Shown: one piece after another, positions 1-12,200 of the stretch
Position numbering within the stretch: the first letter of the stretch is position 1
How the letters are laid out: each line of letters opens with the position of its first letter
Source of the DNA: Cladorhizidae sp. MBARI D1340-BT2
Taxonomy: Eukaryota; Porifera; Demospongiae; Poecilosclerida; Cladorhizidae
Reading direction: 5' to 3'
DNA length: 64,000 nt
Assembly: GCA_028752905.1 (NCBI GenBank)
Contig: JAQNBH010000007.1
Span: 44,877,588-44,941,587, forward strand
The notes under the pieces: generated by a model
Told to the model about the DNA's origin: nothing
Databases searched by the model: none
The model's input: the letters and a program-made list of their open reading frames with translations, nothing else
Made by a program: the position numbers and the translations under genes

Positions 1-1470
1 GTCATAGCGGGCAGTGTACGCGTCACCCGACGCAATGTATCCCTGAGGTGCCGAGCAGTACCGGTATCTTCCCCAAGGCGTAATGAACGTCGTAAAGTGT
101 CTGTCCTCCTCCGCGAGTGCCACAGAGTGGTAGCCGTTCCAGGCGTCAAAGATAGTCTTCTTGGTATTGCTTGGGACGGCTCTGGCCTGGTGGAAGGGTG
201 ACTGGGTGTGGTGGGTTTCTCGCGTTGCATGGAGGTTGAGTGCTTGGAAGTCGATTGTCCTCCTGAGAGACCCGTTCTTCTTGGTGCAAATCACCATGCG
301 GTGGCACCAAGTGTCCGGGGTTCCCAGGGGAACTCTCTCCAGTACGCCGAGACGTACGTCTCTATCCAGCCCAGCTTTGACCTCCTCTTGCCAGTGGATG
401 GGGATGGATATTGGGGTGTGGCAAGGCTTGGGGGTGGCTGTGGGATCGATGGTGAGGCTCAAGGGGGGACCAGACATCATGGGTAAGGGTTGGTGTTCGC
501 GGATGTTAAATGCGCTCGCCGCATATAGGTCCCGCAGGTGTTGCTCTAGTTTCCCCCTGTTGGCTTCAGTGGCAGGGAATGGCAGTTGTGTTGGCCTGGG
601 GGGTGGTCCTGTTCTGGTCGGGCATGAGCATGGTTTGGGCTGCTGAGGTTGTCCTATCCCTACTGTGTGGCTCGCACTGTGGTTGTTGCTCCTTGATCGG
701 CTGGGTGGGGTGGGTCGGCTTGGTTGGGTGCTGGTCAATAGGGCATCTTGGTGATGGTGAGCTGGAGGACTGGTCTGTAGGTCCGATGGTTGTGGAGGTT
801 GTCCCTGTCTCGGTCCTCTAGCCTGGCCGTCTCCCGGGGGTGCCGTGGGCGTGCTGAGAGGGAAGCCTCTGGGGATGAGGTCCAGGTCTGAGCAGGTTGC
901 AAGGCTGAGGTATAGCCTGCTTGCGATTGGGGAGAAGTATACCATCTGCCTCGTCTCGAGGTTCGTGGATGGTATCTTGATCCGCAGAAGGGCAGCTCCC
1001 AAGATGGGTAAGTTGGTGCCGCTTGCCGAATGCATCATGAGGTTCACGGGAATGAGGTCGGTCTCGGTGAGCTGTAGGTTGGCCAATAGGGTGGGGCCTG
1101 CGAGGCAGCTCTGGCAACCGGTGTCTGCCATGGCGGTGGTGGCGAGGTTGAGCGTCTCTCTGCGTAGGGTATGTCCGTGAATTCGGAAATCCTCCGTTCT
1201 GGCTGATATGGCGACGTTCAAGCTTGGCTGTGGTGGGGATCGTCGTTGGATCCATGAGTGGGATGATTGGTTCCAGGATTGGTGTTGGAGGATGCCTTCT
1301 GACATCGTGTCCATCTGCTCGAATACGGCACTCTCGTGCTCGATGTTCTGCCAGCACATGTGGGCTGAATGGTTTTGTCGTCCACATGTTGAGCAGGTGG
1401 TGCCGAAGGCTGGACAGTTTTGTCTCCTGTGGGCTGTCCTCTTGCTCTCCGTGTCCTGTGGTGCCACAGA
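1..1470 (-). mobile_element. Ty3/Gypsy retrotransposon pol (protease and start of reverse transcriptase), truncated by window edge
   Basis: Read on the minus strand, one frame stays open from about 1470 to position 1 and runs off the window. In order it shows a CCHC zinc knuckle (CSTCGRQNHSAHMC, about 1354-1395), a retropepsin-like active site (MADTGCQSCLAG, around 1100-1132), a proline/glutamine-rich linker, and the start of a Gypsy-type reverse transcriptase. The RT part (about 1-360) includes VRLGVLERVPLGTPDTWCH, KKNGSLRRTIDFQALN, FDAWNGYHSV and ITPWGRYRYCSAPQGY. RNase H and integrase would lie outside the window. The lack of stops over about 490 codons suggests a fairly young copy. It is antisense to PSMA1, whose first coding exon is missing from the window, so insertion in or just upstream of PSMA1 intron 1 is inferred. 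The family assignment rests on these motifs. Confidence 0.93.
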
Positions 1471-2425
1471 ATGTGCAGATGCCCCTGCTGTTGTTGGTGT
1501 TGGCTCTGGTGGGTTGATTTGTTTGGCCTTGGCCCCGGGTTGAGATGTGTCTCTGGTTGGGGTGGCTCTGCACCCTGGCTTGGGCTTGGTTTGTGTGGGT
1601 GGTTCGAGGTCGGTTGGGGGTGGTCTTGTTAGATTCTGGCCCTGTGCGTGGGATGGGGCGTCGTTGCTGGCGCCTGTATGTGCTGGCCACTGCCTCGCCC
1701 CCTTCGTCCTCATCTATGGCACTTGTGGTGGTAGGCGTGGTCATTGACACGGCCGAGCGCTTCCCCGCAGCTCTGACTTCCACAAAGCGGATGGTCTCCT
1801 CGACCCCCATCTCCTGGTCACTGTGCTTCAACAGGTCTTCCTGGATCTCTGCATCGGCTAGGCCAATGCAGAGCTGATCGGCAACACGCTCCTCCCCCTG
1901 GTTGGAGATGATTGCGCAGCCTGTGCATGCCTTGACAAACCTGCAGACCTCAGCTTGGCCGCGTAGCCGAGCCGCGAAGGCCCGGACAGGCTCTCCTCGG
2001 TCTTGGGTCATCCTGCTCAAGGCCACCCTGGCCACCTTAGGATTTTCCTCCCTGACAGCCAGTGTCCTGATAGCCTTGAGCAGGTCCCCTTCGGACATCT
2101 CTTCAATTGGTAAGGGACCGACCGCGTTCCGGGTCACATCGCGCCTCAGCCTTGCATCACAGCATTCTAGGAGCTGGATGGGGATGTCTGTGACGGTCAG
2201 CTGGACAGCCTGGACGTAGGACCGCCATCGAGTGGTAAAATAAGACCAACCCTCGGTCGTGCCTCCGGAGGAGACCTCTGGCCTCTTCACAGGCGCGGGT
2301 CTGGCCTTGGTAGCCTGGCTGTGGGTCATGGCATGAGTGGATAGCACCACTGCTGCCACAGCTGGGTCCATCCCTGTTGGCGTGCTGTAGGTGCATCCAG
2401 GGAATGGGCATAGTACTGCTTCCAT
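1455..2425 (-). mobile_element. Ty3/Gypsy retrotransposon gag-like region
   Basis: A minus-strand frame starts at an ATG at 2423-2425 (MEAVLCPFPGCTYS). It begins with a C2H2-like zinc-finger pattern (C..C.....H...H, residues about 6-34), as seen at the N-terminus of some invertebrate Gypsy Gag proteins. A helical capsid-like section follows (for example RGEPVRAFAARLRGQAEVCR), then a basic, Gln/Thr-rich stretch, and the first half of a zinc knuckle (CTFCGTTGHG, near residue 317). From there the frame continues to a stop at 818, but its protein-like character moves to the +1 frame, which carries the second knuckle and the protease. The shift is either a programmed gag-pol frameshift or a small indel in this copy. 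LTRs and a primer-binding site could not be assigned with confidence. Confidence 0.85.
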
Positions 2426-2763
2426 GAGGTTGGTGGGCGTCTATTGGAGTGATGCCGACAATTGTTCCTCAGGTAGCCGAATCTTCTCCTGCCAGGTCTA
2501 ACAGACTAATAGAATCTATTCTCTACCAATCAAGAGTTATTGCACGCATAGAGAATGGCGCTATGCGCGTTTGCTATGAAGATGCAACTCGATAAACAAT
2601 TGATGTTCAACAAAAGCAATGCGTGCAATAACTGGCATCAAAGGCGTGTGCGCATGTGTAATGGGTAAATGGCCTCAGTCCGGTAAAGGGCCCTACGTAA
2701 TAATGTTCATACAGAGAAGGTTCATTATCCACTATGTATGTATGTGTGTATGTATGTGTGCAG
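2426..2763. other. Non-coding stretch between retrotransposon gag and PSMA1 exon 2, with a 15-bp inverted repeat
   Basis: No coding exon was found here. It should hold the 5' end of the retrotransposon (leader or LTR) and the last part of PSMA1 intron 1. A perfect 15-bp inverted repeat, AGTTATTGCACGCAT at 2535-2549 and its reverse complement at 2619-2633, brackets 69 bp. The stretch ends in a GT-rich run (TATGTATGTGTG) directly before the acceptor CAG at 2761-2763. Confidence 0.6.
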
Positions 2764-2808
2764 GGGCGAATACATCAGATAGAGTATGCCATGGAGGCGG
2801 TCAAGCAG
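2764..2808 (+). CDS. PSMA1: PSMA1 exon 2 (first coding exon present in window)
   Basis: It encodes [15 protein letters not shown], the conserved alpha-subunit N-terminal segment. It is bounded by acceptor TGTGCAG (ends 2763) and donor GTACTG (2809) and is in phase 0 at both ends. A 25-bp minisatellite starts about 13 nt after the donor. Confidence 0.93.
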
Positions 2809-3250
2809 GTACTGTGCACCATGCATGCACATGCATTTATACACACCACGCATACATGCATTTATATACACCACGCATACATGCATTTATACACACCACG
2901 CATACATGTACATGCATTTATACATACCACGCATACATGCATTTATACACACCACCCATACATGCATTTATACACACCACGCATACATGCATTTATACAC
3001 ACAACGCATACATGCATTTATACACACCACGCATACATGCATTTATACACACCACGCATACATGCATTTATACACACCACGCATACATGCATTTATACAC
3101 ACCACGCATACATGCATTTATACATACCACGCATACATGCATTTATACATACCACGCATACATGCATTTATACATACCACGCATACATGCATTTATACAC
3201 ACCACACATACATGTATTTATACACACCACGCATACACACACACACATGC

Positions 3251-3282
<32 letters not shown>

Positions 3283-6200
3283 CACACACACACACACCAC
3301 ACATACAAGGCTGTCTTCAAGCTGGTGGAGAAGTGCAGGACACTCTTGGTCTATAATTATGGTCCGGATGTTAAATAACTCCGCAATCTTAATTTCTGAT
3401 CACTCTGGACTCCTCGAGGGCTATACTAATAAGCAAGCACCTCATAACCCAGTGAGCCTGACAGCCACTCGAGCATATGTAGCACTGGTCTCCACCAGCA
3501 TGAGGATAACTTTCATTTGAGCAGATAATTAAGAGGAGAAATTAGTACAAGAATTGGTGATGTTGGGGAAATATCGCAGTGTGGGGGGGGGAGGGGGGGC
3601 CAATGTCAACAGATCTGGCTGAAATTTTGTCAGATGAGTTTTCTAATGCCTTAGAGGTATATACTTAGCTTAATGGGTTGCGTGCTAGTGCCTTAGGGTA
3701 CTTAGCTTAATGGATTGCGTGCTTCACAAGTTACAGAATTAAAAAAATCTGGTTGTTTAATGTTCTCAAGTGTGTCCAGACCTGCAGGGAACTCAGCGGC
3801 AAAGAGAGAATATAGACGCTCGCAAAACGGATTGAATAGGTGTGCATTATTTAAATATTGCGGCAAAAGGAGGAGCTGTTATCACAGCCAGAGAAGAAAT
3901 GACTGCTGGAATCTGCCCCAAGCTATGCATGCTGCATTGCTCAGCCATGAGTCATAATGCATCATCTCTCGAACTTTCCCCCGGACAGAGCATACGTACG
4001 AGCAGCAGTCAGTCTCGCGCGTCTTCTTCAAAGGCAGCCTCTGCACGCAAGCGCAGAGCCAATATGCTTTGAGACAAGAGAGAGAGACTGTGGGCTGCTC
4101 AGCAAAGACGTTTTTGAACAACAACTAAAGCAGTGCCAATCGCTGATGGGCACTTGGCAACCAGGCTAAACAACAGGTTTTACAATCCTCTAAGTACTGT
4201 AATGAGATGTAACCAACCACAACTACCAAAACAAAACAAGGGGGGAACCCTCACAGCTGCTTAGCACCTAATACCTTCGGCCATTTTTAGCTCCAAAAAG
4301 ACTTCTGGTCTGCCTTGAGCTCTTCTCTAATGGCTGCTCAAAAAAACAATACTGTAATTCGTCTTCAAGGATCTTTATCTATCTCTCTATCTCTCTATCC
4401 TACCAATTGTTTCTCATCACACAACTTGCCATAAGGCCGGCCATTCATAACGATTTACTAGCAGAAGACTCCAAATAATCCACTGCATTGCAGTAACTGA
4501 TCTCTTGATTCAGTAAAACATGAAAATCAGTAAAGATCTTCAACACCATAAACACACTTGTGAGTGTGCAATGTAGAGCCTGGCTCAGTCAGCAGCTGCT
4601 GCATGTGGTAGTGCAAGGAACAAAACAGTTAGTTTACTGAGAAGCACTCTTTAGTTTACTGAGACACTTCCTCTTGCGGCGCTAGTGAATTAACAGGACT
4701 GACAACCCATCAACTGGTAAGCAGCTTTTTATTGGGAGTCATTTAATTTGTTGGTTTGGCGATTTTCTTAAGTATCGAGAAGATTCAGGCACTGTTCGAG
4801 TTCTTCGCAAGAGAGGGAGGAAGCTACAGTGCCTACAATGAGGATTCGCCAGGAGTCATCTCTTACTAAGGCCCACAGCTTGGAGAGCCAGGGGTCATCT
4901 CTTACTAAGGCCCACAGCTTGGAGAGCCAGGGTCATCTCTTACTAAGGCCCACAGCTTGGAGAGCCAGGGGTCATCTCTTACTAAGGCCCACAGCTTGGA
5001 GAGCCAGGGTCATCTCTTACTAAGGCCCACAGCTTGGAGAGCCAGGGGTCATCTCTTACTAAGGCCCACAGCTTGGAGAGCCAGGGTCATCTCTTATTAA
5101 GGCCAACAGCTTGGAGAGCCAGGGTCATCTCTTACTAAGACACAGCTTGGAGAGCCAGGCAGGGTCATCTCTTACTAAGACATAGCTTGGAGAGCCAGGG
5201 TCATCTCTTACTAAGACACAGCTTGGAGAGCCAGCCAGGGTCATCTCTTACTAAGACATAGCTTGGAGAGCCAGGGTCATCTCTTACTAAGACACAGCTT
5301 GGAGAGCCAGGGTCATCTCTTACTAAGACACAGCTTGGAGAGCCAGCCAGGGTCATCTCTTACTAAGACATAGCTTGGAGAGCCAGGGTCATCTCTTACT
5401 AAGACACAGCTTGGAGAGCCAGGGGTCATCTCTTACTAAGACAGCCAGCTATGTAAGTTGCAGTGGGAGTTGTGGAGGAGACGAGAGCAGATCCAATGGG
5501 ACCTGATCTGTGAAAGGGGGCAAGTATTAAGGGTCAGCTCACCAGTGGCTGTATGTATGCATGCATGTACACATGCATGTATGCTCGCATGCATGTATGC
5601 ACACGTGCATGTCTTGACATAAATTGTAAATATAACTCTCGCCAAATCGACAGATGACCAAATCGCCAAATTTAACCGCCACCAATAGAAAGCTTGTAAG
5701 TATCTGTGTGTGTGTATTTTATGTGGTAAAGATAAACCTCTGCTACAGTATGATTGCATTTGTTCATGGAGTTAACCAGCAACTTCTTAAGAGAAACTGC
5801 TGGACTAGAGAGTGGAAGACTCCAACAATCTGAAAAATAGACCTCTTCAGCAAGTTGGCTGTCAGTGGAGAAGTGGCTCCAAGCTAAGGCTCCCCATCAC
5901 TCACTCATTTGTTGAGCTGCCTCCATGCCTTCCTCTCACTGATGGCATTGTTGAGCTGCCTCCATGCCTTCCTCTCACTGATGGCATTGTTGAGCTGCCT
6001 CCATGCCTTCCTCTCACTGATGGCATTGTTGAGCTGCCTCCATGCCCTCCTCTCACTGATGGCATTGTTGAGCTGCCTCCATGCCTTCCTCTCACTGATG
6101 GCATTGTTGAGCTGCCTCCATGCCTTCCTCTCACTGATGGCATTGTTGAGCTGCCTCCATGCCTTCCTCTCACTGATGGCATTGTTGAGCTGTCTCCATG

Positions 6201-9200
6201 CCTTCCTCTCACTGATGGCATTGTTGAGCTGCCTCCATGCCTTCCTCTCACTGATGGCATTGTTGAGCTGCCTCCATGCCTTCCTCTCACTGATGGCATT
6301 GTTGAGCTGCCTCCATGCCTTCCTCTCACTGATGGCATTGTTGAGCTGCCTCCATGCCTTCCTCTCACTGATGGCATTGTTGAGCTGCCTCCATGCCTTC
6401 CTCTCACTGATGGCATTGTTGAGCTGTCTCCATGCCTTCCTCTCACTGATGGCATTGTTGAGCTGCCTCCATGCCTTCCTCTCACTGATGGCATTGTTGA
6501 GCTGCCTCCATGCCTTCCTCTCACTGATGGCATTGTTGAGCTGCCTCCATGCCTTCCTCTCACTGATGGCATTGTTGAGCTGCCTCCATGCCTTCCTCCT
6601 ACTGATGGCATTGTTGAGCTGCCTCCATGCCTTCCTCTCACTGATGGCATTGTTGAGCTGTCTCCATGCCTTCCTCTCACTGATGGCATTGTTGAGCTGT
6701 CTCCATGCCTTCCTCTCACTGATGGCATTGTTGAGCTGCCTCCATGCCTTCCTCTCACTGATGGCATTGTTGAGCTGCCTCCATGCCTTCCTCTCACTGA
6801 TGGCATTGTTGAGCTGCCTCCATGCCTTCCTCTCACTGATGGCATTGTTGAGCTGCCTCCATGCCTTCCTCTCACTGATGGCATTGTTGAGCTGTCTCCA
6901 TGCCTTCCTCTCACTGATGGCATTGTTGAGCTGCCTCCATGCCTTCCTCTCACTGATGGCATTGTTGAGCTGTCTCCATACCTTCCTCTCACTGATGGCA
7001 TTGTTGAGCTGCCTCCATGCCCTCCTCTCACTGATGGCATTGTTGAGCTGCCTCCATGCCTTCCTCTCACTGATGGCATTGTTGAGCTGCCTCCATGCCT
7101 TCCTCTCACTGATGGCATTGTTGAGCTGTCTCCATGCCCTCCTCTCACTGATGGCATTGTTGAGCTGCCTCCATACCTTCCTCCTACTGATGGCATTGTT
7201 GAGCTGCCTCCATGCCTTCCTCTCACTGATGGCATTGTTGAGCTGTCTCCATGCCTTCCTCTCACTGATGGCATTGTTGAGCTGCCTCCATGCCTTCCTC
7301 TCACTGATGGCATTGTTGAGCTGTCTCCATGCCTTCCTCTCACTGATGGCATTGTTGAGCTGCCTCCATGCCTTCCTCTCACTGATGGCATTGTTGAGCT
7401 GCCTCCATGCCTTCCTCTCACTGATGGCATTGTTGAGCTGCCTCCCTCTCACTGATGGCATTGTTGAGCTGCCTCCATGCCTTCCTCTCACTGATGGCAT
7501 TGTTGAGCTGCCTCCATGCCTTCCTCTCACTGATGGCATTGTTGAGCTGCCTCCATGCCCTCCTCTCACTGATGGCATTGTTGAGCTGTCTCCATGCCTT
7601 CCTCTCACTGATGGCATTGTTGAGCTGTCTCCATGCCTTCCTCTCACTGATGGCATTGTTGAGCTGTCTCCATGCCCTCCTCTCACTGATGGCATTGTTG
7701 AGCTGCCTCCATGCCTTCCTCTCACTGATGGCATTGTTGAGCTGCCTCCATACCTTCCTCTCACTGATGGCATTGTTGAGCTGCCTCCATGCCTTCCTCT
7801 CACTGATGGCATTGTTGAGCTGCCTCCATGCCTTCCTCTCACTGATGGCATTGTTGAGCTGTCTCCATGCCTTCCTCTCACTGATGGCATTGTTGAGCTG
7901 CCTCCATGCCTTCCTCTCACTGATGGCATTGTTGAGCTGCCTCCATGCCTTCCTCTCACTGATGGCATTGTTGAGCTGCCTCCATACCTTCCTCTCACTG
8001 ATGGCATTGTTGAGCTGTCTCCATGCCTTCCTCTCACTGATGGCATTGTTGAGCTGCCTCCCTCTCACTGATGGCATTGTTGAGCTGCCTTCCTCTCACT
8101 GATGGCATTGTTGAGCTGTCTCCATGCCTTCCTCTCACTGATGGCATTGTTGAGCTGCCTCCATGCCCTCCTCTCACTGATGGCATTGTTGAGCTGCCTC
8201 CATGCCTTCCTCTCACTGATGGCATTGTTGAGCTGCCTTCCTCTCACTGATGGCATTGTTGAGCTGTCTCCATGCCTTCCTCTCACTGATGGCATTGTTG
8301 AGCTGCCTCCATGCCCTCCTCTCACTGATGGCATTGTTGAGCTGCCTCCATGCCTTCCTCTCACTGATGGCATTGTTGAGCTGCCTCCATGCCCTCCTCT
8401 CACTGATGGCATTGTTGAGCTGCCTCCATGCCTTCCTCTCACTGATGGCATTGTTGAGCTGCCTCCATGCCTTCCTCTCACTGAAGGCATTGTTGAGCTG
8501 CCTCCATGCCTTCCTCTCACTGATGGCATTGCTGAGCTGCCTCCATGCCCTCCTCTCACTGATGGCATTGTTGAGCTGCCTCCATACCTTCCTCTCACTG
8601 ATGGCATTGTTGAGCTGCCTCCATGCCTTCCTCTCACTGATGGCATTGTTGAGCTGCCTCCATGCCTTCCTCTCACTGATGGCATTGTTGAGCTGCCTCC
8701 ATGCCTTCCTCTCACTGATGGCATTGTTGAGCTGTCTCCATGCCTTCCTCTCACTGATGGCATTGTTGAGCTGCCTCCATGCCTTCCTCTCACTGATGGC
8801 ATTGTTGAGCTGCCTCCATGCCTTCCTCTCACTGATGGCATTGTTGAGCTGCCTCCATGCCTTCCTCTCACTGATGGCATTGTTGAGCTGCCTCCATGCC
8901 TTCCTCTCACTGATGGCATTGTTGAGCTGCCTCCATGCCTTCCTCTCACTGATGGCATTGTTGAGCTGCCTCCATGCCTTCCTCTCACTGATGGCATTGT
9001 TGAGCTGCCTCCATACCTTCCTCTCACTGATGGCATTGTTGAGCTGCCTCCATGCCTTCCTCTCACTGATGGCATTGTTGAGCTGCCTCCATGCCTTCCT
9101 CTCACTGATGGCATTGTTGAGCTGCCTCCATACCTTCCTCTCACTGATGGCATTGTTGAGCTGCCTCCATGCCTTCCTCTCACTGATGGCATTGTTGAGC

Positions 9201-12200
9201 TGCCTCCATGCCCTCCTCTCACTGATGGCATTGTTGAGCTGCCTCCATGCCTTCCTCTCACTGATGGCATTGTTGAGCTGCCTCCATGCCTTCCTCTCAC
9301 TGATGGCATTGTTGAGCTGTCTCCATGCCTTCCTCTCACTGATGGCATTGTTGAGCTGCCTCCATGCCTTCCTCTCACTGATGGCATTGTTGAGCTGCCT
9401 CCATGCCCTCCTCTCACTGATGGCATTGTTGAGCTGCCTCCATGCCCTCCTCTCACTGATGGCATTGTTGAGCTGTCTCCATGCCTTCCTCTCACTGATG
9501 GCATTGTTGAGCTGTCTCCATGCCTTCCTCTCACTGATGGCATTGTTGAGCTGCCTCCATACCTTCCTCTCACTGATGGCATTGTTGAGCTGCCTCCATG
9601 CCTTCCTCTCACTGATGGCATTGTTGAGCTGTCTCCATGCCTTCCTCTCACTGATGGCATTGTTGAGCTGTCTCCATGCCTTCCTCTCACTGATGGCATT
9701 GTTGAGCTGCCTCCATGCCTTCCTCCTACTGATGGCATTGCCTTTCTCTGTTCCTGGCACTCACATAACTTCTTTGGCAAACTTGGCTTGTCCCAGACCC
9801 TCCCACTTAACAAACCCTTCCTGCGTGCTTCCTTCTCCCTTTGTTTGTGCGACCTCTGGAAAGTGCACAGCCAAACATTCCCTCGTAGGAAGCGCGCCAT
9901 TGCTGCGAAATACAGAGAACTATTCACACGCCCAATGTCGGAGAACAGAATTCAAGTATGCAAATGAGCCACCCACCCGCATACATGGAAACACGACTTT
10001 TCCAATGCAGACCACAAACATTTAGAGGACCCTTTACCTATAATATATATAATATAAGTGGTTTGCACACATTTAGAGGACCCTTTACCTATACACACAT
10101 GGTCTGTAAATATGTGCCATTACTAGTTATGCATTTCAAATACTTGCAAATTGTGTGGAAGCTTTGAAGTGCCTTGAAGGCCAGTCTGACACTGACCCAC
10201 TACACCTCTTGCTTGTAAGAAGGTGGAGAGCTACTGCTGCCAGGAAAAGAGTGCAGACCAGGAACTAACCACTCTTACTTATCCAAGCCTGACTCATAGA
10301 TTTATTATTTGCACTGTGTGTTTATGGTGTGTGTGTGTACATGACCAGTGTCTAGCCACACATACATGCACTGCATGTTTATGGTGTGTGTGTACATGAC
10401 CAGTGTCTAGCCACACATGCATGCACTGCATGTTTATGATGTATGTGTGCATGATGCATGACCAGTGTCTAGCCACACATACATGCACTGTGTGTTTATG
10501 GTGTGTGTACATGACCAGTGTCTAGCCACACATACATGCACTGCATGTTTATGGTGTGTGTGTACATGACCAGTGTCTAGCCACACATGCATGCACTGTA
10601 TGTTTATGGTGTGTGTGTACATGACCAGTGTCTAGCCACACATACATGCACTTCTTTATTGAATTGAATTGGTAGCAAACTTAGAGTTCGGGCAATTTCC
10701 AAGTAACGTGCACCTGTTGGTCTCACATGCCCAGATGGTTTCATTGTGTTATATTTTGTGGTCCTAATTTTTAAAAGAGAAAGGTCCTCTCAGTGGCAGG
10801 CTCTTGCTTCCTTTCTTTAATAAAACATTTTTGTAGCCAAATCTCTTCTTGTGTCTCCATCCTAGGAATCCTAGTACCCTTTCCTCTTTAAAGCCTTTCA
10901 ACCCTGACCTCATTCACTATTGATACCTTTCAACCTTTCAACCCTGACCTCATTCACTATTGATACCTTTCAACCCTGACTTCATTCACAATATTCTTGA
11001 TAATCTTTCAACCCTGACCTCACTGTACTCTTGATGACCTTATCAACTTTGACATCAATTCATTGTGACCCTTCAACCCTGACCTCATTTGCTGTACTCT
11101 TCATGATCCTTCAACCTTGTGGGGCTTGGTGACTTGGCACTCAAAGAACAGTGCAGATAATTGTAGCCATCTCCCCTCAGCCCAAACAAGTTCGGACAGA
11201 ACATAAGCATCAAAAAAAGGGTGACCTTAAAATAAAAAATTCTGAATTGATTTCCTCGTCCTTGGATGCCTGTAGCTGGCAGTGGGTGTGGCTGCAGCAG
11301 CCCTCTCGGTGTCAGGGAAAGTCGGACACACCCCTGACATGACTCCCTCTTGATGCAGGGCTCGGCCGCAGTAGGCATCAAGTCCAGCACATCTGTGGTG
11401 ATGGTGGCATTGAAGAGGTCAACATCCGAACTCTCCGCTCACCAGAAGAAGATATACACCATCGACAGCCATGTGGGCGTGGCCATTGCTGGACTCACCT
11501 CAGATGCACGCATGCTCAGGTCGGGTTGCACTCGGTGTGTGTGGGGGGGGGGTGAAGTTTGTGTGGGATTCTCTGTGTGTATGTGAAGTATTTTGTGTGA
11601 GGTGTGAGTGTAGTGTGTGTGAGATGTGAAGTTTGTGTGGGATTCTCTGTGTGTGTGAAGTATTTTGTGTGAGGTATGCGTGTAGTGTGTGTGTTGTTGA
11701 TTCATTCCTGCAGTAAGTTCATGCATGTGTTGGATGTCTTGTGTGTGTGAGGTGTGTGTGTGTGTGTGTGTTGTTGGTTCATTCCTGCAGTAAGTTCATG
11801 CGTACTGAGTGCCTCAACTCACGCTTCGTGTTTGATGCTGCCATGCCCGTCTCTAGACTCGTGTCTGCCGTGGGAGACAGTATCCTACAAAGATCTTTCC
11901 CAATCTCCCAACCTCCTCTCTATTCATTCCCTCTCTCACACTTCCTACACTCCTCCCCTCCCCTCTCTTCCCCTCTCATCTCCGCACCTCACCTCTCCTC
12001 TCCTCCCCTCCCCTCTCCTCCCATCACCTCTCCTCTCCTTACTTCCCTCTCCTCCCCTCACCTCTCCTACCACCTCTCTCCTTACCTCTCCACCCTCTTC
12101 CTTCTCTGCTTTCTCTCGCATACCCTTCTCTTCCACATCTGCGTATGCACTTCATGCATAGCAACAAGGACACAAGCATACTTGCTGCTGGTGGTAGTGA

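Noticed and set aside
161..2219. Plus-strand open frames over the first 2.2 kb
   Set aside because: They are antisense shadows of the Gypsy gag/pol, which carries recognisable motifs on the minus strand.
2619..3520. Histidine/tyrosine-rich frames ([13 protein letters not shown])
   Set aside because: This is a 25-bp minisatellite plus AC repeat in PSMA1 intron 2. Only the piece [15 protein letters not shown] within one frame is real, and it is a separate exon.
5905..10025. Open frames of 500-720 codons on both strands ([13 protein letters not shown], [13 protein letters not shown] and [17 protein letters not shown] repeats), resembling collagen-like or antifreeze-like repeat proteins
   Set aside because: They arise from a stop-free 39-bp tandem unit inside a PSMA1 intron, exist in several frames at once on both strands, and show no codon bias or gene signals.
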